Positions 15,372 through 25,098 of a stretch of 64,000 nucleotides of DNA are shown piece by piece (the stretch's first letter is position 1; every line of letters starts with the position of its first letter). A model generated the notes under the pieces. That model was not told the DNA's origin, ran no database searches, and was given only the letters and a program-made list of their open reading frames with translations. The stretch is from UBA1723 sp045629285 (GTDB lineage Bacteria > Bacteroidota > Bacteroidia > Bacteroidales > Paludibacteraceae), in NCBI GenBank assembly GCA_045629285.1, contig JAZQQY010000029.1:248001-312000 (forward strand). Reading direction: 5' to 3'. The position numbers and the translations under genes are program-made.

Positions 15372-18327
15372 TGATATAGAAGTAATTAGTATATGTTGTT
15401 CTTGTGTATGTCTGGAATGATTTATTGTCGACCAAATATGAACTCTGAGCGAAGAATGAATACCATGTGCCAGATAAACCGAATGTCAACGAACGGTTGA
15501 GTACATACTTACCTCCAGCTCCAACGTATGTATTCAAATGGGCAAAAGTTGCAGGAAGCGATTTATCCAACAAAGAAGCCTCAGGAGCCGAACCTGCTCC
15601 CGTCGCCAAGAACACGTTACTAGTCGCACCCTCCACAGGGAAGAACGTCATCTTAAAGTTCGAACTGTAGTACAATCTTCTATTCTCTGAATATGAATAT
15701 GCATCGACAGCAAGAGCAAGAAGGAACTGGTTGACTGTCTTAGACAATGTCGAACCGACAATGAATATGTTCATGTCACTCCTTTCCCAGCCCTGAAGTT
15801 TAGTATAGTAGACTGTATCCTTTTTATTTGTATAGTCTAAACTCAAGTCAGGCAATTTCACAACTATCGGATCATACGTATACACATTTCTGAATGATCC
15901 ACGGAAATCCAAACCCCAATCGTTGTTCAAAGCTATAGCGAAGTTTAGTTTTGCGGTCAATCTTGGGAAGAATCGGCTACCCCAGGCAGCAGATAAATCC
16001 ATTGTTGTTCGCTTACCGAGATGTTGTTGCCATCCCATACCAAGTTGAATTGCAGCTCCACCCGCAGTCTCCTCCTCTGTCACAAGCTGTTTTGTATCCA
16101 AATCAGATTGTTCGATACCGTTTCTTCCTGTGTAACCAGCAATGAAAGATAGACTGTTTTCCTTGATTCTACGAGCATATTCAAACATGGCGTTTGCGGT
16201 GTATCTCTCACTATTTGTATTGATAGCACGTTGGTAGTCAGCCATAAAATGGTTTTTGAACGCCTTATTCTGCAAATCCTGAAGATGTGCATTGAAAGCA
16301 TCGATTTCTGTTGGCGACGGCACGTAATCCTTCTGATAATAGTATGCAGAATCGTACATGTGCATCTTTTCCAAAATCAAACCTTTTGTATAAAGCAATT
16401 CCGACTTGTCAAACGCATAATACAAAGCAGTGTCAACGACTCCCAAAGCAGGCTCATACTCATGACTCTTATAAAGTTTTGTTGCCTGCATCTGACTGAA
16501 ATCAGAGTGAGCGTTCACAATTGTAGAGTCGTAGGCGTAAGTTGCAAGAAGCGGATATATGACCTTACGTGCCGTATCATACATCGACTCATTAGCATAG
16601 ATCGAAGCTTCCTTGACAACAAAGAAAGGATCGTTAGGAAAACGAGTTCTTGCCTTTGTCACCAACTCCTTATAATCGTCGTCTTTACGAAGCAATGCCG
16701 CAGCAGAGATCGCCTGACGCATGATGTCAGACGACTTCGGACAAATCTCCGTTGCCTTCTTAGCCTCCTCCAATGCCTGACGAGCAGAACCAGTGTTAAG
16801 CAATTTCTTGATATACGGCTGGGCTATTTCTTCATAAGCATTTGACAAAAGAGGTTTAGACAATGAGTCGGAAGTCTCATTCAACGTGTTAGCTAACAAC
16901 TGCATAGCCTCCGAATCCTTTTGCTTCTCATGAAGAATTGAGGCCTTGTTCATTGCATAACGCTCCTCACCGTAATACTCTCTCAAATCCTCCAAGATTT
17001 TTTCAGCCTCATTGTAATCCTTCAACTCCATGTTGCAAGTATACATACGGGCAATTGCAGCCATACGCTGATCCAACTCTTTTGAGTTCATTGAGACAAA
17101 CTGCAACAAAGGCAATGCCTCGTCATACTGACCATCCGCCATTGTGGATTTTGCATTTTTGAAATACAAATCACACAACGAAGCCATTGCATCCGTATTC
17201 TTCGGATACTTGGCAACCAACTTTTTCAATGCCGCATTTGCCTCCTTGGTGTTTCCGATTCTACTGTTTACAATATATGTCTTGTACAAAATAGCTTCAC
17301 TCTCACCCTTTTTCTTTTTCGACTCACGGATGTAGTTAAGCGCATCTTCATAGTATCCACGGGAAATCGATGTATTCAACAAATAATTAAGAGCCTCCTG
17401 ATTCTTAGTGCGGCTATACATCTTCGAATACATTGAATAGGCATCATTAGCCTGAGCTCCTACTGCTGCCTCATTCTCCACATTACTCTGCAACTTGTTT
17501 AGCTGCGGACGCATAGACGGATCTGTGATCTTGCAATCGTTGATGAATGCGATAGCCTCTTGATAACGTCCCTTCTCCGAAAGCATACCTACTTTCTTCT
17601 TGATAAGTTCGTAATCACCTGTTGATTTAACTCCCTTATTTGCAATCTCTAAGGCGCCGTCATCATCGCCACTCGAATGCAAAACATTTACAAGCTGGAC
17701 ATAATACTCTGTGTTCTTAGGCTGAGATTTTACCAACTCAGTCAAAGCCTTAATCTGGCCCTCTATGTCGCCAAGTCGCTTCAAATCGGCTAGGCGCTCC
17801 TCGTTCTGATAGTCGACATTACGTCTTACGGTCTGATCGTCAGGATAGATCTGGCGCAAACGTGCCAATACAGCATCCGCCTCCTTATCATTCTTCAGTT
17901 TACGAAGAAGATCAACCTTTCTAAACCATAGATTTTTGGCATAAGGATTGTATTCAAGCATCTCGTTGACATAACATAGGGCACTTGAATAATGCTGAGT
18001 CTCATCTTCTACGTTGAGCAACATCTCACGCGCAACGTTGTTAGACTTATCCTCTTTCAAAGCACGATTCAAATAATAGCGTGCTTTGCTATAATCCTTT
18101 TTCTGATAATAGTATTTACCCTGAAACTCATTCATGAAGGACAACGATCCATAATTGACCATACCTTCATCAAGAAGCTTCTTTCCTTCATCCCATTTGC
18201 CCTTCTTGAACAAATCACGGACATTTGCTTCATAATAACTAGCATTTCGACTTTCTGCCGAAACACTCTGGACTCCCACAAAAAATACAGTGAGCAGTGA
18301 TATAAAATATAATTTTAACGTTTGCAT
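15346..18327 (-). CDS. TPR protein with C-terminal outer-membrane beta-barrel (YaiO/PgaA-like)
   Basis: The start is taken at ATG 18327 (MQTLKLYFISLLTVFFVGVQ, a signal peptide); the open frame extends upstream without similarity and overlaps the GT2 gene. The 993-residue product has about 700 residues of tandem TPR-type repeats (for example DLFKKGKWDEGKKLLDEG and ALKEDKSNNVAREMLL). The final ~260 residues are beta strands with the YaiO-family outer-membrane barrel pattern, ending FYINAQLYISF with the C-terminal aromatic. This matches PgaA/BcsC, in which a periplasmic TPR superhelix guides polysaccharide to an outer-membrane pore. The upstream GT2 is 28 nt away. Confidence 0.9.
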   Translation of the reverse strand: MQTLKLYFISLLTVFFVGVQSVSAESRNASYYEANVRDLFKKGKWDEGKKLLDEGMVNYGSLSFMNEFQGKYYYQKKDYSKARYYLNRALKEDKSNNVAREMLLNVEDETQHYSSALCYVNEMLEYNPYAKNLWFRKVDLLRKLKNDKEADAVLARLRQIYPDDQTVRRNVDYQNEERLADLKRLGDIEGQIKALTELVKSQPKNTEYYVQLVNVLHSSGDDDGALEIANKGVKSTGDYELIKKKVGMLSEKGRYQEAIAFINDCKITDPSMRPQLNKLQSNVENEAAVGAQANDAYSMYSKMYSRTKNQEALNYLLNTSISRGYYEDALNYIRESKKKKGESEAILYKTYIVNSRIGNTKEANAALKKLVAKYPKNTDAMASLCDLYFKNAKSTMADGQYDEALPLLQFVSMNSKELDQRMAAIARMYTCNMELKDYNEAEKILEDLREYYGEERYAMNKASILHEKQKDSEAMQLLANTLNETSDSLSKPLLSNAYEEIAQPYIKKLLNTGSARQALEEAKKATEICPKSSDIMRQAISAAALLRKDDDYKELVTKARTRFPNDPFFVVKEASIYANESMYDTARKVIYPLLATYAYDSTIVNAHSDFSQMQATKLYKSHEYEPALGVVDTALYYAFDKSELLYTKGLILEKMHMYDSAYYYQKDYVPSPTEIDAFNAHLQDLQNKAFKNHFMADYQRAINTNSERYTANAMFEYARRIKENSLSFIAGYTGRNGIEQSDLDTKQLVTEEETAGGAAIQLGMGWQQHLGKRTTMDLSAAWGSRFFPRLTAKLNFAIALNNDWGLDFRGSFRNVYTYDPIVVKLPDLSLDYTNKKDTVYYTKLQGWERSDMNIFIVGSTLSKTVNQFLLALAVDAYSYSENRRLYYSSNFKMTFFPVEGATSNVFLATGAGSAPEASLLDKSLPATFAHLNTYVGAGGKYVLNRSLTFGLSGTWYSFFAQSSYLVDNKSFQTYTRTTYTNYFYINAQLYISF

Positions 18328-18355
18328 AGTAGCAAAATGTATTTCATGAAAAGAA

Positions 18356-19864
18356 TCAAGCCGGATTAACAGGTGCTGATGAAGCTGGAGTGGCAGGTGC
18401 AGCACCAGCAGGTTGAGCAGGACCATTGGCAGGATTTGTCGAAGCTCCACCTGTCTTCTTCGTTCCTGTTCTTGTGATCGACTTCCACTTAGCCTGTGTA
18501 CCGAAGATATATCCGACATAACCCTTCAAGGAAGAATAAGTCACAAACGGATGATATACAAACGGTTCCAAAGAGGCCGCCAACAACAGTTTCAAATAGT
18601 TCTGCAATCGTGAATAACTACATCCCTGAATGAAATCGTAAAATACCACGAAACTAGACAACATGAATGAGAACGCATAAATAGCGGCAAACATAATAAA
18701 GAATGAACTCCAGTTGATTGCTCCATTACACAACTGAACAATCAAAAGGATGATACCGATAAGCTCGATGATCGGAGCCAGGAACTCAAACAATACAATG
18801 TAAGGAAGAGTGATCAATCCGAATCTTCTGTACTTCGGATTGCAGATCATTCTACGATGCTGATGCAGCAACTGAATCAAACCACGTCCCCAACGTGTAC
18901 GCTGACGGCTAAGGATGTTCAATGTCGACGGACCCTCAGTCCAACAACAGTTGTGAGGAATCTGCAACACCTGGTATGAACGGTTGAAATCACAACAGTA
19001 ACGCACCATACGCGCAATCATATCCATATCCTCGGCAAAAGAGTCGTAACCGTAACCACCGGCTGCAATCGCAACGCTCGTGTCGAACAATCCATAACCT
19101 CCTGATACGTTAGGCATGGCGTTGATATTTGACCAACCCATCTTACCGACCAAGAACGAACGCTTATACTCAAGGTCTTGGAACAAAGGAATAGGATTAC
19201 TATCTGCCTTATACTCAACAATTTCCAAATCCTCGTTAAGAATCATACCATTGGACATACTCATGGTACCGCTGACCGCAATCACATTATGGTTCTGAAG
19301 CACAGGGAACACACACTCGTACATGGCGTCATGCTCAAGGATACAGTCCACATCGGTGTTGATGAACAATGGATATCTGGCAACGTTCAAACCACCGTTA
19401 ACGGCATCAGCCTTAGTTCCTCCGTTGGTCTTATCGACAACAACAAGTTTATTAAACTTCGGATTCTTCGACTTGAACAGTCTCTTGAATGGCTGACAAT
19501 GCACATGATATACATAATCGTATGGCACCTCCACCATGTCGAAGCTATTGATCAAGATTTCCAGTGTCTTATCCTTACTACCGTCGTTCACAATCACAAT
19601 CTCAAACTTCGGATATTCCATCTTCATCAGAGATGTTACGTTATCGAAAATTGTGACCTCCTCGTTGTATGCAGGAGCGACGATCGACACTCCCGGAGTA
19701 TATGGACTCTTGTCGACAATATTCTTCAAGTAGCTCTTTGTCCAATTCTGGTATCTATTGGCATAAATGTATGCGTTGACTAGCAAAAAGCAGTACATGA
19801 ATATTAGCAAAAGCGAATATACAAATACGAAATAGCTATAAAAAGTTACGAAATTCTGCCACAT
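18356..19864 (-). CDS. Processive family 2 glycosyltransferase (polysaccharide synthase)
   Basis: A 502-residue membrane GT2 with two N-terminal membrane segments (about 8-34), a cytosolic GT-A domain and 3-4 C-terminal membrane segments (about 343-445). Motifs: NDGSKD 93-98; DxD as D171-V-D173-C; the catalytic-base acidic pair E278-D279 in AEDMD; and Q321-x-x-R-W325, diagnostic of processive synthases such as cellulose and PNAG synthase. It should polymerise a UDP-sugar while extruding the chain. The last ~35 residues are a Pro/Ala/Gly-rich tail (PANGPAQPAGAAPATPASSA) not seen in standard synthases. It lies 6 nt after the HEAT gene. Confidence 0.93.
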   Translation of the reverse strand: MWQNFVTFYSYFVFVYSLLLIFMYCFLLVNAYIYANRYQNWTKSYLKNIVDKSPYTPGVSIVAPAYNEEVTIFDNVTSLMKMEYPKFEIVIVNDGSKDKTLEILINSFDMVEVPYDYVYHVHCQPFKRLFKSKNPKFNKLVVVDKTNGGTKADAVNGGLNVARYPLFINTDVDCILEHDAMYECVFPVLQNHNVIAVSGTMSMSNGMILNEDLEIVEYKADSNPIPLFQDLEYKRSFLVGKMGWSNINAMPNVSGGYGLFDTSVAIAAGGYGYDSFAEDMDMIARMVRYCCDFNRSYQVLQIPHNCCWTEGPSTLNILSRQRTRWGRGLIQLLHQHRRMICNPKYRRFGLITLPYIVLFEFLAPIIELIGIILLIVQLCNGAINWSSFFIMFAAIYAFSFMLSSFVVFYDFIQGCSYSRLQNYLKLLLAASLEPFVYHPFVTYSSLKGYVGYIFGTQAKWKSITRTGTKKTGGASTNPANGPAQPAGAAPATPASSAPVNPA

Positions 19865-19870
19865 AATAGA

Positions 19871-21070
19871 TTAGTTTTCATTAAGACGACTTGATGTTTC
19901 AATCTGATCGAGCAGAACTTTCTCCTCGTCACTAGAATTTCTTCGAATTTCTTCAAACTTGCTTCTTCCGACTTCTCCATATCCATACAGACAAGTCAAT
20001 GCAAGCTCAATCATTGTATGAGATGCGGATGTCTTATATACATTCTCAAAGAATGCGACTTGCTTGCCAGAATTGATCGCCAAAAGCGCATTCATGATGT
20101 CTATACGCACATTTTCAGGTTGATAATCAAACGTTTCAACCAACTTTTGCTCTGCGTCGACATTCTTCAACAACGCAATAGCCTTGATTGCAGCCGAACG
20201 ACAACCATTCTTAGGCGACAACAGATATTCAGAGATCTGCGATTGCTCAGCAGGATTTCCCCAATATGCAACCTCCTGAATCAAGAAAGCTGCAGTATCC
20301 GGATTTTCGACACTGTTTGCCAAAACCAGGAAGTTTGGCATACGTCGGTTTCTTGCTTTCATCCAACCGAAAATATGGTGAAGTATCATCGGACGAAGAA
20401 GAGACTGACGCTCGTTCAAGTCCTCGTGAAGATACTTGTAAGGATTCGACTCACTACACATGATATAGTTGAGACGAGCCAACATTCTTATGTCCGGATT
20501 ACGATCGTTGACACAGTTCGCCAAACGACCTTCTGATATGTTCAACTGTAGGAAAAGCATCTCCTGCAATATCGTGAACACATTGTTTCCACGCTGAAGG
20601 TTCATCTCCAAATAATCTCTTACTCCAAGCAACTCAGCAAGTGGCAAAATGTTAGGCAAATAAGGAATATCGCACATTTCCGTACGAATGTTTGCCATCA
20701 ACGTGACATAATACTTAGGATCATTCTTTCTTAGAGTTTCCTCATCCTCTCCGATGAATGCCTCCATCTCGTCGATGCTCATCTCTCCTTTCTCCAGAAT
20801 TGATCTGACGACAGTATAGTAGTTTTTGTTTACTCTCTCCTGATTACGGATATTAACACGTCTGCGGTGAATTTTGACTCCAAACAAGATGAAAAGGACC
20901 AGAAGCATCAGACATGCCAAGACAAGTATACTGAAAGCTGCTTTAATTTGCCAAGTATATCCTTCTGTCAAGGTTTGGAAATAACTCCAATAGTATTTAA
21001 GGAAGTCTGTTCCAGAAAAGACTACGCTATTTGCGGAACCAGACTCTAGGCCTATTGCCAATAAATTCAT
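19871..21070 (-). CDS. Membrane-anchored HEAT-repeat protein
   Basis: A 399-residue protein with one transmembrane segment (about 43-64: AAFSILVLACLMLLVLFILFG) followed by basic residues, then ~300 residues of alpha-helical repeats of HEAT type. Clear examples are AAFLIQEVAYWGNPAEQSQI, SAAIKAIALLKNVDAEQKLV and VRIDIMNALLAINSGKQVAF. The N-terminus faces the periplasm and the repeats the cytosol. First gene of the exopolysaccharide operon, with a -7 box 23 nt upstream. A scaffold or regulator of the adjacent GT2 synthase is the natural inference; no such role is established. Confidence 0.85.
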   Translation of the reverse strand: MNLLAIGLESGSANSVVFSGTDFLKYYWSYFQTLTEGYTWQIKAAFSILVLACLMLLVLFILFGVKIHRRRVNIRNQERVNKNYYTVVRSILEKGEMSIDEMEAFIGEDEETLRKNDPKYYVTLMANIRTEMCDIPYLPNILPLAELLGVRDYLEMNLQRGNNVFTILQEMLFLQLNISEGRLANCVNDRNPDIRMLARLNYIMCSESNPYKYLHEDLNERQSLLRPMILHHIFGWMKARNRRMPNFLVLANSVENPDTAAFLIQEVAYWGNPAEQSQISEYLLSPKNGCRSAAIKAIALLKNVDAEQKLVETFDYQPENVRIDIMNALLAINSGKQVAFFENVYKTSASHTMIELALTCLYGYGEVGRSKFEEIRRNSSDEEKVLLDQIETSSRLNEN

Positions 21071-21092
21071 ATCACAAGTTTTTTCAATTGTT

Positions 21093-21101
21093 GCAAAAAT
21101 A
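21093..21101 (-). promoter_or_regulatory. -7 box of the exopolysaccharide operon
   Basis: The minus strand reads TATTTTTGC, a full TAnnTTTGC match, 23 nt upstream of the HEAT-gene ATG. It is the only clear promoter for the five genes down to 12800. Confidence 0.65.
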
Positions 21102-21304
21102 TACCTTTTTCCTATTTTAATGCAGAAAAAAGATTAAAAAAATGTTAACAAGCATATTATTACATATAATGATTGATTTATGGATATTTTTTTGAATATA
21201 TATAAATGAAAAGTTACATCATACAAAAACAGTAAGCCGCATTTTGACAAACCGTGACAATTCTTATAATTCGTATCCAAAGTCAGAATACAAAGTGACT
21301 AAAA

Positions 21305-21340
21305 CAAAAAGGAGAAACTGAATTACCAGTTCCTCCTTTA
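21305..21340 (-). terminator. Terminator of tRNA-Ser
   Basis: On the minus strand GGAGGAACTG and CAGTTTCTCC pair around a 6-nt loop, followed by TTTTTGTTTT, directly after the tRNA 3' end. Confidence 0.8.
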
Positions 21341-21342
21341 AG

Positions 21343-21429
21343 CGGTGAGGACGAGATTCGAACTCGTGGTACGGTTGCCCGTACGTCAGTTTAGCAAACT
21401 GGTGGTTTCAGCCACTCACCCACCTCACC
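21343..21429 (-). tRNA. tRNA-Ser (anticodon GCU)
   Basis: The minus strand folds as a class II tRNA. The acceptor arms are GGTGAGG/CCTCACC with discriminator G. The anticodon loop TTGCTAA carries GCT. A long variable arm (ACGTACGGGCAACCGTACC) and a T arm with GTTCGAATC follow. It is 87 nt long and lacks an encoded CCA. The top pair of the anticodon stem is mismatched (C-A). It decodes AGC/AGU serine codons. It has its own -7 box and terminator. Confidence 0.95.
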
Positions 21430-21459
21430 AATCCTCGGTGTTGTTTCCCGATTGCGAGT

Positions 21460-21468
21460 GCAAAGGTA
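21460..21468 (-). promoter_or_regulatory. -7 box of tRNA-Ser
   Basis: TACCTTTGC on the minus strand, 30 nt upstream of the tRNA 5' end. Confidence 0.65.
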
Positions 21469-21593
21469 GTATATTTTTGATTACCCACAAACTTTTCTGT
21501 TGCTTTTTTTATCATTTTGTTAAAAGTCGCTATAAATCAACATGTAATTCACAATGATTATTTCATAATTTTGCTTGATAAATCATTTATTGG

Positions 21594-21602
21594 TATTTTT
21601 GC
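21594..21602 (+). promoter_or_regulatory. -7 box of the symporter gene
   Basis: TATTTTTGC on the plus strand with a TTG at 21571-21573 about 21 nt upstream as the -33 element; the ATG lies 31 nt downstream. Confidence 0.65.
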
Positions 21603-21632
21603 ACATAGAATTCATTAATAAAAACAGATAAA

Positions 21633-23030
21633 ATGAAAGAGTTACCTACTCAACGCGAGTTACTCTCATCACGTCTTGGCTTTGTCCTTGTCGCTGCCGG
21701 CTGTGCTATCGGTATCGGTAACGTGTGGAAATTCCCATACATCACTGGCATGAGCGGAGGCGGAATATTCGTACTCATCTACTTCATATTCCTTCTTTTG
21801 TTGGGAATTCCGGTCCTATGTATGGAGCTTGGTGTTGGACGAGCATCACGTCTCTCCCCTATCAAAGCATTCAAGCATCTTGAACCAGAAGGCACGAAAT
21901 GGCATTACCAAGGATGGGCGTCGTTGATCGGTTGCTATATGCTTATGATGTTCTACACCACTGTAGCAGGATGGATGCTTCACTACATATTCTCTACAGC
22001 CAAAGGCACATTCACGGGAGAAATGCCGGAAGGTCACGTTGCAAGACAGTTTAACGACCTACTTGGCGACCCGACGACAATGGCAATGTGGATGGTGATC
22101 GTCGTTCTGATCGGAAGCATTACAGTCGGTAACGGGCTTATCAAAGGTGTGGAACGAGTGTCGAAAGTGTTGATGCTAATCTTGCTTGGAATCATGGTTG
22201 TCCTAGCGATCAACAGTATGCTTCTGGAGGGTGCCGATGCGGGACTTGAGTTCTACCTTGTGCCAAATTTTGAGCGTATGAAGCAAGTGGGCATCTTCAA
22301 TGTGATCTACAATGCAATGTCTCATGCCTTCTTCACGCTTAGTATCGGTATCGGGTCAATGGCAATCTTCGGTAGCTACATGTCGAAAAAAAACACAATT
22401 CTAAAGGAAGGTTTGACAATTGCCTCGCTCGACACAGGAGTAGCCTTGGTAGCCGGTCTGATAATCTTCCCTGCTTGCTTTGCTTATAATGTAGAGCCTA
22501 GTACAGGCCCTGGACTATTATTCATCACTCTGCCTGAGGTTTTCAACCGTATGCCTTGGGGACAGTTCTGGGGTTCGATGTTCTTCATATTCATGTCATT
22601 TGCCTCGTTGTCGACAGTATTCGCAGTGTTTGAAAACATCATCACATGCTGCTCCGAGCAGTTTGGCTGGACACGTAAAAGATCCTCATTCTACAACTTC
22701 TTCATCATCTCGATTCTTTCCGTTCCTTGTGTATTGGGATTCAACGAATGGACATGGGATTGGCTAGGCATTTTCGGAGGCACGATTCTAGATCTAGAGG
22801 ATTTCATCGTTTCATACTGTCTGTTGCCACTTGGAGGAATGGTATTCTGTCTGTTCTGCACTAGCAGATACGGTTGGGGAATCAAAGGATTCTATGAAGA
22901 GGCAAATACCGGCAATGGATCACGTTTCCTACCATGGATGCGCGGTTATCTTACATACGTACTACCACTTATCGTTTTGGCTGTATTTATCCTTGGAATC
23001 TGCGACAAATTCGGAATTATGCAAATATGA
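21633..23030 (+). CDS. Sodium:neurotransmitter symporter (SNF) family transporter
   Basis: A 465-residue protein with about 11-12 membrane segments. The N-terminal block LGFVLVAAGCAIGIGNVWKF followed by PYITGMSGGGIFVLIY is the unmistakable SNF/LeuT signature, containing the Na+ and substrate contacts in the unwound part of TM1. GIGSMAIFGSYMSKKNTI and SFASLSTVFAVFENI mark TM6 and TM8. SNF transporters import amino acids or related solutes driven by Na+. It is a single gene with its own promoter, convergent with mltG. Confidence 0.95.
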   Translation: MKELPTQRELLSSRLGFVLVAAGCAIGIGNVWKFPYITGMSGGGIFVLIYFIFLLLLGIPVLCMELGVGRASRLSPIKAFKHLEPEGTKWHYQGWASLIGCYMLMMFYTTVAGWMLHYIFSTAKGTFTGEMPEGHVARQFNDLLGDPTTMAMWMVIVVLIGSITVGNGLIKGVERVSKVLMLILLGIMVVLAINSMLLEGADAGLEFYLVPNFERMKQVGIFNVIYNAMSHAFFTLSIGIGSMAIFGSYMSKKNTILKEGLTIASLDTGVALVAGLIIFPACFAYNVEPSTGPGLLFITLPEVFNRMPWGQFWGSMFFIFMSFASLSTVFAVFENIITCCSEQFGWTRKRSSFYNFFIISILSVPCVLGFNEWTWDWLGIFGGTILDLEDFIVSYCLLPLGGMVFCLFCTSRYGWGIKGFYEEANTGNGSRFLPWMRGYLTYVLPLIVLAVFILGICDKFGIMQI

Positions 23031-23058
23031 GAAAATGCAGAATAAAATATTATTGACA

Positions 23059-23126
23059 CCACGGGACTCCTCGATGCTTCGCATGCTCGTCGGCCCGTGG
23101 CTTCAATTATGGACGGTTACACCGTC
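23059..23126. terminator. Intergenic hairpins between convergent symporter and mltG genes
   Basis: CCACGGG (23059-23065) pairs with CCCGTGG (23094-23100) around an inner ATGC-TTC-GCAT hairpin. A second stem GACGGT/ACCGTC lies at 23112-23126. The structure fits transcription termination in both directions, although long T runs are absent. The first hairpin also has the form of a palindromic dispersed repeat. Confidence 0.45.
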
Positions 23127-23136
23127 AACTTGAAAC

Positions 23137-24192
23137 TTATCTAATCCTTCTCTTGTTCAAGGCTTTATGGTACTTCTTTGCATTGTCCTGATGTTCGTCG
23201 AACGTCTTAGCAAAGTTGTGAGTGCCATCAAACTGTTCACTTGCACACATGTAAATATAGTCGTGGTGATCATAGTTTAGCACAGCATCGATAGCTCCAA
23301 CAGAAGGGATTCTGATTGGCCCGGGAGGTAAACCTTCATATTTATATGTGTTGTATGGAGAATCAACCTCCAAATGACCGCTACGGATGCGTCGTATGCT
23401 GAAATCGCCGACTGCAAACTTCACCGTAGGGTCGGCCTGCAACAACATACCCTTATGCAGACGGTTAAGATAAAGTCCGGCAACAGCAGGCTGCTCCTTC
23501 GCACTCTTAGTCTCCTCCTCCACGATAGCAGCCAAAGTCGACACTTCAACTTGCGTCAAATTCGCGTCGGCGCATTTTTTTACACGCTCTTCAGTCCAGA
23601 ATTTATCGTATTCCTTTTTCATACGGTCAAGCAGATCCGGAGCCGAGACAGTCCAATACACCTGATATGTATTAGGAATGAACAAAGCCACAGAAGTCTT
23701 GGAATTAAGATTGTACTTCGCCATAGCCTCGTCGCTATTCAAAAGAGAATAGAGATCATCATAGCTCAACATCAATGCCTCACTGAATCTCTTGCAAAGA
23801 TCCTCCTTAGTGCGGACATTATTGAAAGTAAGATTCATCGGAGCCTGTCGACCCTTCTTCAAATTATTCACAAGCTGAACATTGCTCATCTGATTCACAA
23901 GTTCATAGCGTCCAGGAACAATATTGGCAGGATACTCCTGATACTCCGCATAATTCTTGAAGGATTTGATATCCTTCACATTTTTAGTAGAATCAAGACG
24001 AGCCACAACTGACTCGAAATTATCTGTCGGATATACATAAAGGAATTTTGCCTTTTCATTACTGATGTAGATATTAGGCAACATAGTGCTAGAATACAAG
24101 ACGTATCCAACAATCGCACCAACTATAGCGATGGCGGCCAAAACAATTGCGACAATCTTGCCAGAGCCACCCTTTTTCTTCTTTTTACTCAT
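23137..24192 (-). CDS. mltG: Endolytic murein transglycosylase
   Basis: A 351-residue YceG/MltG protein. The basic N-terminus is followed by a membrane anchor (about 12-34), then a LysM-like part and the catalytic domain. AAIVEEETK places the catalytic Glu at E225 (equivalent to E218 of E. coli MltG); YNTYKYEGLPPGPIRIPS and YIYMCASEQFDGTHNFAKTF are the other family blocks. It cleaves nascent glycan strands in the periplasm and sets their length. A -7 box (TACTTTTG) lies about 25 nt upstream on the minus strand. Confidence 0.96.
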   Translation of the reverse strand: MSKKKKKGGSGKIVAIVLAAIAIVGAIVGYVLYSSTMLPNIYISNEKAKFLYVYPTDNFESVVARLDSTKNVKDIKSFKNYAEYQEYPANIVPGRYELVNQMSNVQLVNNLKKGRQAPMNLTFNNVRTKEDLCKRFSEALMLSYDDLYSLLNSDEAMAKYNLNSKTSVALFIPNTYQVYWTVSAPDLLDRMKKEYDKFWTEERVKKCADANLTQVEVSTLAAIVEEETKSAKEQPAVAGLYLNRLHKGMLLQADPTVKFAVGDFSIRRIRSGHLEVDSPYNTYKYEGLPPGPIRIPSVGAIDAVLNYDHHDYIYMCASEQFDGTHNFAKTFDEHQDNAKKYHKALNKRRIR

Positions 24193-24540
24193 ATGTGTTT
24201 TTCATATTTAGAGGTTCAAAAGTAGACATTTAATTTCAAAACACAAAAATTATAATTCATAATACGTTGTCTGCAACGCATAATTCATACAAAATCAACC
24301 CCAATTTTTCATTTCCATTTTGCAGTTCCCAAAAATTGTATTACTTTTGCATCGACTAAACAATAACATTCATAATGAAGGAGACTGACAGTGATGCTGG
24401 TCTCTTTTACTTTTTAAATACGAACAAAATTGGTATTTCTGCACCATCGCACTTATTACTATGCATTGACGAACTACCGAAAAATATGCAACTTGACCTT
24501 GCAAAAGTGTCCAAAAACGTGCAACTTTGCATTGATAAAT
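24193..24540. other. Intergenic boundary of the accessory island; promoter and short hairpin
   Basis: The left part carries the mltG -7 box (24217-24224, minus strand). On the plus strand TACTTTTGC at 24342-24350 is a good -7 box. The frame opening at 24375 then runs over a GAGAC...GTCTC stem followed by TTTTACTTTTT, so a transcript from this promoter may end within ~50 nt. No conserved protein is recognisable here. Confidence 0.4.
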
Positions 24541-24708
24541 ATGAAACAAGCTTTAGTCAAAGACAGACTGACAGGCGACAGCAAAGGAGGAATCTATGAA
24601 AATCTTGTAGCTGACATGCTGATAAAGAAGAACATTCCTCTTCGCTATTACTGTATTTTGTCTGATCCCATTCTGTATTCCCATGAAAAACTGAGTCGTT
24701 TTACTTAA
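24541..24708 (+). pseudogene. C-terminal fragment of a DUF4143-type AAA+ ATPase
   Basis: The frame from ATG 24541 reads MKQALVKDRLTGDSKGGIYE followed by N-L-V-A-D-M-L-I-K-K-N-I-P-L-R-Y-Y, then loses similarity. The K-G-G-I-Y-E-N-x-V-A-x-x-L segment is typical of the DUF4143 C-terminal domain of AAA+ ATPases, where it lies 300 or more residues into the protein. The P-loop half is absent. It is a decayed fragment at the left edge of the island. Confidence 0.6.
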
Positions 24709-24747
24709 ATAATTGGAGAAAATCAAACTTAATAATTTTATCATCAC

Positions 24748-24999
24748 AATGGAAGAACCACAATTTGTACATAATAAGGAGGAGTATCCTCCTATGCATT
24801 CAGCGGAACATCTTTTTAACCGCACGATGGTAAATATATATGGATGTCCCCGTTCTGTAGAGAATCATATCGAACGAAAAAAAAGCAAGTGTCACTATCT
24901 AATTGATCACGATCTAACACAAGCTGAAGTGGATGAAATCACACGTCGCGTGAATGATGTCATCAAATCTAATGTCGACGTGAGGTATGAAATCTGCTG
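24748..24999 (+). pseudogene. Truncated 5' copy of the AlaX-like gene (island left boundary)
   Basis: From ATG 24750 the sequence encodes MEEPQFVHNKEEYPPMHSAE and continues collinear with residues 1 to ~81 of the complete gene at 41142-41606. Similarity stops at about 24990, after D-V-R-Y-E, and a stop follows. The two copies are nearly identical in protein but differ at many synonymous positions, so this is not a recent local duplication. An upstream frame extends 12 codons to 24713 without similarity. The zinc Cys-His pair and C-terminal half are missing, so the fragment cannot be active. Confidence 0.85.
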
Positions 25000-25098
25000 A
25001 CGTTTTGGCACTTATAAATTAAATGCACAATTATGCCCCATTCCAATTGAATGGATTTTTGCCGACGTCGGACCCGATAATAATTGCGCGAAACATTC

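Noticed and set aside
24375..24599. 74-codon frame after a good promoter
   Set aside because: No recognisable similarity, a hairpin with a T run within its first 15 codons, and overlap with the better supported DUF4143 fragment in another frame.
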